A DNA stretch of 64,000 bases from Tribonema minus (taxonomy: Eukaryota; Sar; Xanthophyceae; Tribonematales; Tribonemataceae), in assembly GCA_017506865.1 (NCBI GenBank), contig JAFCMP010000146.1, positions 682,001 to 746,000 of the forward strand. The letters run 5' to 3'. This document shows, piece after piece, positions 11,207 to 21,263 of this stretch. The position numbers and the translations under genes were made by a program. How positions within the stretch are numbered: position 1 is the stretch's first letter; each line of letters starts with the position of its first letter. The notes under the pieces are model-generated. The model searched no databases and was not told where the DNA came from. It worked only from the letters and a program-made list of their open reading frames with translations.

Positions 11207-12348
11207 ATGGAGACACACATCAGCAAGACCGCCAACTGCCCCAACATGCTTGAGTGGTCGCTCGAGGCGGGATACGTGCGGAGTGGCGATGCTGTGCGGC
11301 TGCTGCGGGGCAAGGGAAGTTTGAGGATCTGAGGCGTCTGAGGCTAGGGGCTTCCCTTGGGATATGAGGGTACTCGAAAATGCTTGCAGTGCAGGCAGCC
11401 TGGAGATACTGCAATATGCAGTCGGTCACCAGCATGTCTTAAGAATGGCTCCTCGCCCGAGGAATCACCATGTTGTATGCCAGTGCCGGTGCCGGCGCGC
11501 ACGGAGATGTGCGCCTTCTGCAGTGGCTGAAAGCTAGGGGGGTGCATTTTTTCAACGCAGCGACTTGTGCTGCGTGAGGAGGGCACCTTGACGTGCTCCA
11601 ATGGCTCAAGGAGGAGGATTTGCTCACAGAAAAGGATCTGATCGTCGCATGCCGTGATGCCGCCGAGGGCGGTTATTTAGATGTGCTCAAGTTTCTCAAT
11701 GAAGAGGGGTTCGTATGGGAGGAGGACATCGCATGGCATGCAGCTCGCAGTGGAAACTTAGAGTTGCTGAAGTGGGTCCTGGCGCAAGGGCGCGAGCTTC
11801 ACAAGGGGTGCACATGGCTCTCGTCGTTTACGCAGTATGCGGTAATGAGCGGACATCTGGCGATGATGCAGTGGGTGGTAGAAGAGGGGTGCGATTTGCA
11901 CGAGGATGCAGGTCTGTGGTCTCTTAAAAGTGGACGTGTTGATGTAGCGCAGTGGGTGACAGCCATGTACCCAGCTCGCAAGTGCATAATACCGCGCGAC
12001 ATCAAAGTCGATTTCATAGTGCAGATCTGTCGTCTAGGTATAGTAGGTTTCAAAGAAGCAGCTTCAACAGTAGTGCAGCGGAGCCGAATTGACATGCTCA
12101 AGTCACTGTTGGAGAATGAGCCGTCGATATTCGACTATGCTTTTAGTCAAGCAGAGTCCGCTTGCCGTCGACCAGAGTTGCCTTCTCTGTGGGGAGTATA
12201 CCATTGGCTGAGCAAGTGGCCCCTTTCGCTGTGCGCCAGCGTGACTATGCAACCGGCCATGACACCTCTCTTTGGACAGCGTTTTGAATGTGAGCGCTCT
12301 GGACCATTCACACCAATGCACCACCTTTGCTTTCGTTGTTGTACATGA
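11207..12348 (+). pseudogene. Ankyrin-repeat protein pseudogene
   Basis: The stretch encodes ankyrin-like units of the kind A..GGHLDVLQWLKE, A..GGYLDVLKFLNEEG and A..SGNLELLKWVLAQG, a type common in large algal and giant-virus repeat families. The longest open part starts near 11578 and ends at 12348. Upstream, the same type of repeat continues but changes frame at least three times: LEWSLEAGYVRSG in frame 2, FEDLRRLRLGA in frame 1, FPWDMRVLENACSAGSLEILQYA-like text in the third frame, and EWLLARGITMLY back in frame 1. An in-frame TGA stands at 11575-11577, between AATCAA and GGHLDVL. No intron ends explain these changes. It is therefore a broken, intronless copy, in contrast to the intron-rich genes around it. 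A shortened product from an internal ATG after 11577 cannot be excluded. Confidence 0.72.
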
Positions 12349-13163
12349 TGCACTTCATGCTCATCGACGTGGCAATGCGTTGCAAGACACCGATATGACA
12401 CTGTTTGTGCATTGATTCGACACTTGTTTTGCGTTAACGTGCCACTGCATCGGTACGTTCCTGCGTCGATTTGCCACTGCATGGGCATCGATGTGCCACT
12501 CATCAGTATGAGCACTGCTACAGCAACTACGGTGAACGCATGGTGAAGTAAGCAGCTGTGTCAATGCAAGCGGGCGCAGCTAGCTGATGCAACTACTTTT
12601 CAAGAGTGAAGCAAGACATCCACAACTGTCACACTGTCACTATGGTAGAATGCTCGGGGACTCGCGCTGAGCAGCCTTACTGAGTGTGCACAGTTGTCGT
12701 CGCCAAACAGCCTGAGACTGGCGTCCTCAGGACTGCGCAGCGGCACCGTGTGTAGAGAAGCAGAGTATAGCACTGCGGCAGTGCAGCGCAGGGCAGAAAT
12801 GATCATGTTCATTTGTACCCGATGTCAGTGACGGTCATGGCGCACATCGTCTCATCCACAGGGCATTCGTCACCGTGCCACCACAACAGCAGTCAACATT
12901 CCTGCCGGAGGCTGCCGCGGTAGAAGTGGAGGCGTTGTACGGGCACCTGTTCTTGTGCGGCCATCGCAGCACAAGCAGATGCCTGCCGCGTTTACGCATC
13001 AACATATGTCTCTGTTTCTGTTGCAGAGGGCAGCCCGCATTGCGCAGCCGACGACATATGTGGAGGCCACTGCCTCAACTGGCACGGTGAAGCGCGTGTT
13101 CTCCTTTGCTCCTGTGGCAGGAAAGAGAGCTAGATACCCTCCCACCTCCCACTTCCGCACCTG
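12349..13163. other. Intergenic stretch; one exon-like minus-strand segment
   Basis: Short direct repeats built on GTGCCACTGCATCG lie near 12438-12500. On the minus strand a short exon-like piece (about 12735-12683) reads PEDASLRLFGDDNCAH with an AG before it and GTAAGG after it. It could belong to the candidate gene just upstream at 13164-13552, but its phase does not join cleanly. Confidence 0.25.
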
Positions 13164-13552
13164 ACTGCTGTGTGGCAGTGTACACGTCAATGGCATCCTC
13201 CACGTCGTTGCGTGTGGTGCATGCAGCCCACAGAGCCGCTCGGCACACCCGCTCTGGAGCAACAACACACGCGTGCCGCACTTGCCAGTGGCCATCACGT
13301 TCGCCATGAGCCGGTTCTGCTCTGGCTCTTCGAGGAGGATACTGTCTGAGTGCGCCTGCCCCCAGGCCTTCAAGCGCCGCACCCATGTGCTCCCTAGTCT
13401 AGCCTAGCCTAGCCTCCCGTCAGTGAGATTGCTCACCTCCACAGCGTCTGTGCACAGCTCCTCATGCGGCATAATAATGCACGCCAGAGTGTGCGCTGCA
13501 GCCGAGCCCTCCGGCACAACGACGAAGTTTGCAAGCGTGAATTTCCAATTTC
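13164..13552 (-). CDS. Candidate exons of an unrecognised gene
   Basis: A probable exon at 13552-13437 reads FVVVPEGSAAAHTLACIIM followed by PHEELCTDAVE and ends in GAG|GTGAGC. A second from 13367 reads AWGQAHSDSILLEEPEQNR and continues as LMANVMATGK, in matching phase 0 across a 69-base intron. Past about 13290 the coding sense seems to move to another frame (VCRAALWAACTTRNDVEDA), either through a frameshift or an unseen splice. The peptides look like real protein, acidic and well mixed, but no family is recognised. Neither a start nor an end exon was found, so it may be a gene fragment. Confidence 0.3.
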
Positions 13553-15439
13553 CTCGAGTGCGTGTATGTAGTAGATTTAAGGCAGATTATCCAGGTCTTG
13601 AATGGCATTGACCTCAGTGATGAACTCTGCACACTCTAAGCCGCTGCTGAATGCTAAACAGCACTTCCGTACTTACAGCTAAAGCGTTCTCTCCAACTGA
13701 TGCGCTGTCATTCACAGGATTTGAAGAGTTGCAGGTTTCAGCTGAATTATCGTCAAGCAGCTAGCTTGTATTGATTCATTGATAATATGCGTCTTGAGCG
13801 ACAAAGCCACACTACTTTTCCTATTCAAGTCTGTGTTGCGGTTTGCTGCTGCTGTTGATGTAAACTGTCATTGCCGCTTGATGTCATATTGCTACTTTTG
13901 TACTCAACATCGGTACAGCGACGCTGCTACCTCTTGCGCTGCTCCCTGCTCCTGCTGCAGCTGCTGCCACCAAACACGCGATCAGAATTGAGCGCTGTGC
14001 TGGGCGGTGCGGAATATGATGCAGACATGGATGGTGTGCGGCTGGCTCCGGGCAGCGGTGGGCTGGCGCACTGTCTCGCCTCGGTCGATGCCGCAGTGAC
14101 CCCTCAGCGCAGAGGCGTGTGTGATGTGGAGTGGATGTGTTTTTCTCGGCGTCTACTTACTTCAAAAAATCCTTTCTAGGGGCTAGAAGGGAAGTTTGGG
14201 TCGTTGTTCTTGCCTACAGAGTCACTGTTAGCGCTTGACAGCGCAAGCGCCATACGTCCTATCGCCCTTTTTGAGAAGGTCGGTGGTGTAAGACGACAGG
14301 CGGTGACAGCGGAGCAAAACTGACATCATTGAAAAGCAGGGAAGCAGCAGCGGCAAGGGCGACGGCTTGGTGCCCACAAGTCAGGCACTGAAGCACTTCG
14401 ATGTGTTGTTGTAGCTGACGAGCGTGACAGGTGGAGATCGGACCAGCTTGGGGACTTAGAGGGTACCAACTCACTTTGCTGTGAGGGGAGGGCGGCGATC
14501 ACAAGGTGTGGGAACAACCGAAACTCTCACAGTACTTGTTACCGCCATGCGTGGCAACACCTTCAAGACTGAGCAGGGTATTCAGTACACAGCCGGAAGC
14601 TACCATGTGGCTATTTATAAACGAAGGCATAACATAGAACTACTCAAGAAGCATTGTGGTAAGCGTTTGTCTTCGCCTTTGCAATGGCTTTAATGTATCA
14701 ATATGACACCGAAACAGGTGGCTCATCAGTGTTGCTGTCATATCCCAGGTGTCATGTCTAGAATCAGCAACCCATCTTTCAGCCCTGGCTACAGCATCAC
14801 AGTGTTCATGTACACTGCTTTCATGGTCAAATCTTGTTGTGGCGGCCGCAGAAGGCAAGGGCTCACCAAAGCGTGCATCAAGCTACTAGATGTTTTTGGG
14901 TGTGGTTCTGCAAGGATGCGTGTTGCGGCCTACAGTCTGGGCCACCGAGTACTACCAAAAACTGCTTATACTCACAGTTTGAAGCAGGATGTGACATTGC
15001 AGCATGCGTGTGGCTTTCGCGTCCTCTTGCAGGGTCGCTATATGTATACTCATGGCACTTCAGGCCATGCAGCCCTAGCCATCCTCTTTGAGACTGCTTC
15101 AGGCAAGGCTAGCGACGTCCCTGCATGCCAGTACTACATAGTACACATCCCGTGACAAGATCAATATGAGACGGTATGGGGATCAAGGCAGACATCTGCT
15201 GGGCAGTTGCCCCCATAAAGTGCGCGTCGCACAGCATGTATGCCGATGAAGGCGCGCATTTTGAGTGAGGGCTGGTCGGCTTTCTGACGATATGCCATCA
15301 TCGGAATCATCCGGTACCCCCGAGGATAATGTAAAACACGAGGGGATCTGCTCCAGCGGAATGCTTGTGTTCACATGATTTCGCACTGCTGTACTAACAG
15401 CTGTGCTTTATGTGCACTGCTGCAGGCTGAAGCTTGCAC
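13553..15439. other. Intergenic stretch without recognisable gene
   Basis: No convincing exon was found. A GC-rich patch at 13985-14120 is open in several frames on both strands but gives no recognisable motif. It includes the upstream region of sulfotransferase 2. Confidence 0.45.
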
Positions 15440-18400
15440 ATGATCGCAACCATTACAGCTGCGGAGCCGCCATCCCCTCCACGGCATTGGCACTGGGTTC
15501 GAGCCGGTGCCAGCGCAATAGGCGCGGTACTGCTGGCGCTGCTGCTAGTAGCAACGCTCTCCGCCCCTTTCGACGAACACTCGGGCACACCACGCGACAC
15601 AGCTCACGGCAACAGCAATGCCTTGGCAGCGCCAGGGAGCGTGGACCGGTCACTTCAAGCGCCAGACGGTGACCTTCGTGCACAACAGCAGCGGCGGCGG
15701 CGGCGGCGGCGGCGGCAGCAGCAGCGTGCGGCGCGAAGTCTGCTAAGCACTGACGCGCAGCAGCAGCAGCCAGAGAAGCTGCCGGGCGAATTGATTGATC
15801 ACTTGCTTCTCATCCCCGAGCACAACCTCATCTTTTGTTTCATAGCAAAGGTGGGCCTCAGCATGTACAAATTTGGCGCTGGGCCGTATTAGTCATTGCA
15901 GGTGCACAGCTTTCTAGTGGTTCCGGAGGGCTGCACTGCAGTGAGTAATCACTTGTTCATTGCAAGACTTGGCGAAACACACAGGCCAGTGCGCAGAAAG
16001 GGGAGCAAATCGGCGGCTACCTCTGCATCTGGATTTATGCAGGCGTGCCTATGAAAGCGCCACGATGCCGCTGCACTATTCCGTTTGGTGTTGCGGACTG
16101 CCAAACTCAAAACCTTATCGACCGTTTACGCCGAGCAGTGGCAGCGCCTCCGCTGGCTCGAACACACTGCAGAGCTTGGTCAATCCAGGTGCAAGCATGT
16201 TGAGGCTTTCACTGCCTGCTGCGCCGCCAGGTCCTGTTTTGTCGCGCTTCGCTGCACTTCCAATACGGAAGACTGCGCAGCGCATTGACATGGCCTCGAT
16301 CACACACTGGCGCACGTAACCGCATTTCATCGCCATATTGCGCCAAGCCGTCTCACGCCGGTCACCCCCACGCGCAACGCCCACAAACACCCCCCCCTCT
16401 CCCCCCCCCAATTGCACCCTTGCAGGTCAACTGCCTCGCCTTTAACAAGCTGTTCAACTCGCTGCGGTCGCGCTACGACCCGTCACTCCTGGAGGGCCCC
16501 GCGTGGAACCGCACCTCGCACGTGCAGCACCGCATCAAGCTGAAGACGCTCACGCGCATGATCTACGACCCCACCTGGCACAAGGCCGTCTTCTACAGGG
16601 AGCCGCTCGCGCGCTTTCTGTCAGCCTACCGCTCCAAGTGCGAGGTCAGTCACACGCGTGTATATCCGGCCTTCAACCCTGCTATTTCCATGCGTGCTGC
16701 AGCGTCGCTGTCGCGCCTGCTGTGCTGTTGTACAAATTGCAAGCCTTGAAGTAGGTACTTCAACTCAACAAGATGCTACTGCATCAGCGCTCAGCTCGCA
16801 AGGTCGGGCTTGTACGCGCTGACATCGGCATTCAAGTTTGCTTTGATGACCATGTATTGAGCACTGCCATGCGACACTTGCGCTGGAGTCGCATCTGCAC
16901 TAACGGCATGCTGCTGCGTCAGCGTACTGATACGATTTGAAGATGAAAGATATATACTACTGTGTAAGAGCGATCATTGAGGCGGATCATTGCAGTCGCA
17001 GTACTGACTCCACATCCCCTGCCTCTGTGACCGCCACAATTTCGAGAATCGAACTATGCCAGATCAACGCTGTGCTCGCATGCACCACAAGCGCACTCGC
17101 GCCGGCAAATGCTATTTCAAGCAGACGCAACCAGCACACTTTGATGCGATCAGCAGTCCTGATAAGAGCATTACCACGCGTGTGCACGGAGAGACCCAGA
17201 CATACACACAAACACACAAACACGTGCACACACACAAGCTGCAGCAGCTCTTACAACGACACACCAATGCACATGCGCCTGCCGCAGTCCGGACACGACG
17301 ACGGCGCGGAGCTCTGTGAGCAGGAGTTTGGCAAGCCCAACCCCACCTTTGAGGAGGCGGTGGAGCGCCTGGTGACCCAGCCCTACATATGGAACCCGCA
17401 CTGGCGTCCGCAGGTGCAGTTGCCGTGTCATTGCTCAGCTGTGCAGTACAGCATGCAGCGAGGTGCATGTTTTGTCATGTCGGCTTCTCAGGAGATGCGT
17501 CGCTGTACAGGGCAGACACATGTACACTCCAGTTGCGCATGTCAAGTAGTATAGTGCCACGCTGATGCGGGTCGAGCATGAATGAAGGCACTGGTGCGCC
17601 TGTCATATGTGTACTGGAAGGAAAGCGACTGGAGTGAGCGCTAAACAATAACAACAGGACGCTGACATCCACAACTTCGCATTGCCTGTAACTGCGGTGC
17701 CCTGCTACATCAGCCAAGGCCGGCACACACAACGGTAGCAGCCTCTGCCCTGCGCAGTGGTCCACTCCCCCACGCTCAATACTGCTGACACAAATGCTCA
17801 GTCGTGTAACTGCGCGCATTGCCGCGAATGCCTTTGCCTCCCCAGGTGGACATCTGTGGCGGCCTGAGCACTGCTTTACTTCCCCACGCTAATACTGCTG
17901 ACACAAATGCTCAGTCGTGTAACTGCGCGCATCGCCGCGAACGCGCACGCCCCCCAGGTGGACTTCTGCAGCGGCCTGAGCGCCATCACCTCGCAGTTCC
18001 TCGCGCTCAATGCCATCACCGATGCTCAGTCATCCAACTGCGCGCATTACCGCGAACGCTCACGCATGCCCCCCCAGGTGGACTTCTGCGGCGGCCTCAG
18101 CGCCATCATCTCACAGTTCCCCACGCTCAATGCCATCACCGATGCTCATTCGTCTAACTGCATGCCGCCACACCCGCACTGCCACACCGCTGTGAATGCT
18201 CACGCGCCCCCCCAGGTGGACTTTTGCGGCGGCCTCAGCGCCATCATCTCGCAGTTCCAGACGGTGGAGGCGCTGGACGCGCGCACGTCGCGCGACAAGG
18301 TCACGCAGCTGCTGCACAGGGTAGGTATCGAGGACGCAGAGACCATACCCGCCTTCAACGAGCGCTTCCCGCCGCTGGACCCCGAAACGGGCGAGTGGCG

Positions 18401-18614
18401 GCCGCACGCACTGCACTCCAACCACACCACCAACGCGGAGTCGGCGGTGGAGGCGTACTACACGCCGTATCTGGCGTGCCGTGTGTTCCAGTACTTCATC
18501 GACGACTACATACTGTTTGGCATTCCCGTGCCGGCGTGGACGCGCAAGTGGGACTTCCACGCGCAGCACTGGGCCACGGCCGACTGCGCCACGCTGCGCG
18601 GCGCCGCCGCGTGA
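15440..18614 (+). CDS. Sulfotransferase family 2-type enzyme (Golgi, type II membrane)
   Basis: Four exons (15440-15850, 16426-16644, 17288-17413, 18216-18614), all phase 0 with GT-AG introns, give 384 residues ending in TGA. The ATG at 15440 is followed by a charged tail and a membrane anchor (about residues 22-41), then a low-complexity Gln/Arg stalk made by CAG and CGG repeats. The PAPS 5'-phosphosulfate site is IAKVNCLAFNKLF across the exon 1/2 junction (Lys137), and the 3'-phosphate motif is REPLARFLSAYR (195-206). Exon 3 ends in HWRPQ, the HW.PQ signature of the Sulfotransfer_2 family (chondroitin/dermatan/HNK-1 type). It is thus only distantly related to sulfotransferase 1. It probably sulfates a surface or secreted polysaccharide; the acceptor is unknown. 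Intron 3 holds three extra copies of the start of exon 4, each with its acceptor. Confidence 0.83.
17765..18255 (+). repeat. Four tandem copies of the intron 3 / exon 4 border of sulfotransferase 2
   Basis: The sequence CCCCAGGTGGACTTCTGC with the following GGCCTCAGCGCCATCATC recurs with exon-like starts at 17846, 17958, 18078 and 18216 (spacings 112, 120 and 138). The units also share the intron-side sequence CACGCTCAATGCCATCACC. The last copy is the one that leads into the conserved rest of exon 4. The last two spacings are multiples of three, and the frame is open from 17907 through to the stop. Confidence 0.9.
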
Positions 18615-20904
18615 TCCACGTGACGGCATTTGTTTTCGCGCATCCTGAGACCGCTCAGCACTGGTCGCTCAGCACTGGCGGCGTTCGTTTCGCGCATCCT
18701 GAGACCGCGTCAGCACTGGGCACCGCGACGTGTGGCTTCTCCTGCGCAACGCTTCGACGCGCCGACGTGTGCGCGTGTGGTGGTGGCCTACTGAGCACTG
18801 GGGACAAGGGGCTTTCGGTCACCATCGGTCAAGCGGTACACCCCGCTTACAGCGTGCTCGCAGGGCCACATGAGCTGCCAGCCGCTGGCCGCCCTGCTTC
18901 CCCATAAGCGAGCAGCAGCGCTCACACACACTCACTGGGACACGCAATGCCTGTGCCACAGCGTAGACAGACTCTGATCATCCCACGCACGTCGCGTCGC
19001 GCTCTCCTCCCTCCTTCACGTTCAAGGACGTTTTTGAGCGCAAGACTCGATGTGATCCTGACCGCACAGAGCACAAGAGCTCAAGCGGCAATACTGATTG
19101 ATTTCCACTCAGCGCGACCAGCGTATGTATGGCTGTCAGTACACCTACCTACACATGCGAGACAGGTGTGTCAAGAGACCGGCACTGGCATGCTATACTT
19201 TAGAAGCATTTGCTGAGGCAATGTAGTGGACTGGTCTGTAAGGGACCTCGAGCCTCTGCAACTTAAAAGCCTTCGAGCCACCAACTTGGTAAATGTATAT
19301 ACCTCGCAAGGATTTCTGTGTTGAGCTGTGTGTCTCTTCCGACAGCATACATAGCAGAAGCATGCTGCCTCGGCCTTTGTGCTGTGCCTCCCCTGTATGC
19401 GATGCCCTTCTGCCTGCGTCACACGCTGCCAAAATGCGCACAAGATTGCGGTGCACAGACAATGCTGCGGTCCACCGTGATGTGTATCGATGCACTTGTA
19501 GGCGAGGGATCCCCAGGAGCGAGCGCGAGCGAGGTCCGGCGGGGGGTCCCGGAGCCAAACTAGATCGTGTGCGCGTGCGTGTGTAATTTTCGCACACAGG
19601 GGCCCATTTTCTCGGGCCATCGGGTCGATGATACGTGTAACTTCAACTCTCGAAATGCTGATCGCTCAGAAAAGCAAGGTCGTGCTCGCTGCACAGCACA
19701 CCTCAGGTGGCGCTGGTGGTCGGAAAAGATTCGCTGCTGCCTCAGCTTGCCGCACCTACCCGGACACCATCATCTCATGCAGTGGCTGGCGTGAACGAGG
19801 CACCGATGTTGTGAACTTCAACAGGCAGCACGTTTTGACAGAACACGACACTTGCACAGCAGCAGCAGCATCACAGCAGCAGCAGCAGCACCAGCGGCAT
19901 CAGCAGCAGTAACAGCAACAGCACCCAGCAGCAGCAGCAGCAGCAGCATCAGGTTGTAGCAGCAGAAAGCAGGTGTTGGCCCGTGGCTGGCGCCTTCATC
20001 ACAGCAACACGTGGGCGTGCTGTAGCAGCGAGGCATGAGAGCAGAAGCCACTTTGCTGATTTCCATTTGCTTGTTGTCAGCAGCGAGAATCGCTCACAGC
20101 AGTAGTGATTGCAGCGTTTGGCGTCGGAAAACACACGCTTTGAGCGCAGCTTATATGCTTCACACTGCACACACTACACATCAGCTGCACGCATTACAGC
20201 GCAGCTTACACACCACAGCAGATAGACCTGTTGCATTGATCCCGAGCCCACCCCCCTCTGGGGGGTCACACTGGTACTCATTATGCTGTATGGCTGTGCA
20301 GGATTGTAACACCAAGTTCTCCACAGCAGTACAAATAATAAATGCATCAACAAATGACAACGTTGTTCAGCTGCTGCCAGAGGGACTCGCGCTGATTTTC
20401 TAATCGACAGAGAGCGCATCTATTGTGACCTGGTAGCATTAGAATCAAAAAGAAGTGCTTAGATTGCTACATGTCATGTAAACATCAACATTTGTCAGCA
20501 TCCAACTCCAAAGCGAATATTATAATGCATGATTTGACGTATAATATGAACGCATGCGATCACACGCTGCTGCTGCTGCTGCTTAAGGGTTTACTGCAGC
20601 TCTGACTGTGATGCTGCAGTATGCACAACTTGCATTTGAAGTAATGTGAATAAAGACTTGACAATCCTGCCATGTCGCATGTCGTAGCACCAGTCACTTT
20701 GTGCATCATGACATGTCACTGCCACCCACAGACTGCTGCTGATGCCTTGTCATCAGGTTCCAGGCTGGCTTCTATTCATCATCAGATGGCGCACCCTGAA
20801 GGCCAACAACTGTAGAAGTAGTTGTTATCCTCCAGGCCGCTACCATACATGGTCAAGTCTGAAATTAAAGTTGCACCTGATGAAGGTTTTTATTTTTCAA
20901 GAAG
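18615..20904. other. Intergenic stretch with small tandem repeats and CAG tracts
   Basis: Just after sulfotransferase 2, a unit with CGCGCATCCTGAGACCG and TCAGCACTGG is repeated at 18637-18718. CAG/GCA runs lie at about 19855-19950. No gene or RNA was recognised; most open frames here are repeat-derived. Confidence 0.5.
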
Positions 20905-21019
20905 GTGCACATACTTGACGACTGTCTTGGTAACTTGCTGGACAAATTCCTAGAATTGGACCATACCTTACCCCTGCGGTATGCTGTCAGGATTGACCCA
21001 GCTCATATCCAACACAAAG
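20905..21019 (+). other. Isolated exon-like segment
   Basis: Between an AAG and a CAAAG|GTAGGC donor the plus strand reads VHILDDCLGNLLDKFLELD and continues with PLRYAVRIDPAHIQHK. It has protein-like composition, but no partner exon or family was found, and it could be a relic. Confidence 0.2.
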
Positions 21020-21263
21020 GTAGGCTAGTAGGCGCTGCCGGACCCAATGTGCCGGCACGCATTGCAGCAACACCAAGCGCAAACAACAAAAGTTCCCACA
21101 ATTGGGGTGAACACGTCTCAAAGTCTCAGTTCATCTATTCAAGGGAAAAGTAATATAAGCAGGCTTGCTTCTGCGTGGCGGACATTCTTGCCCCTCGCAG
21201 CAGTTGTGATGACCCTAGCACACACACACTTAAAGCTCATGCCACAGTGTCGAACAAAGCGCG

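Noticed and set aside
18111..18629. A 172-codon minus-strand open frame opposite sulfotransferase 2 exon 4
   Set aside because: Antisense shadow of a GC-rich exon; the plus strand holds the conserved protein.
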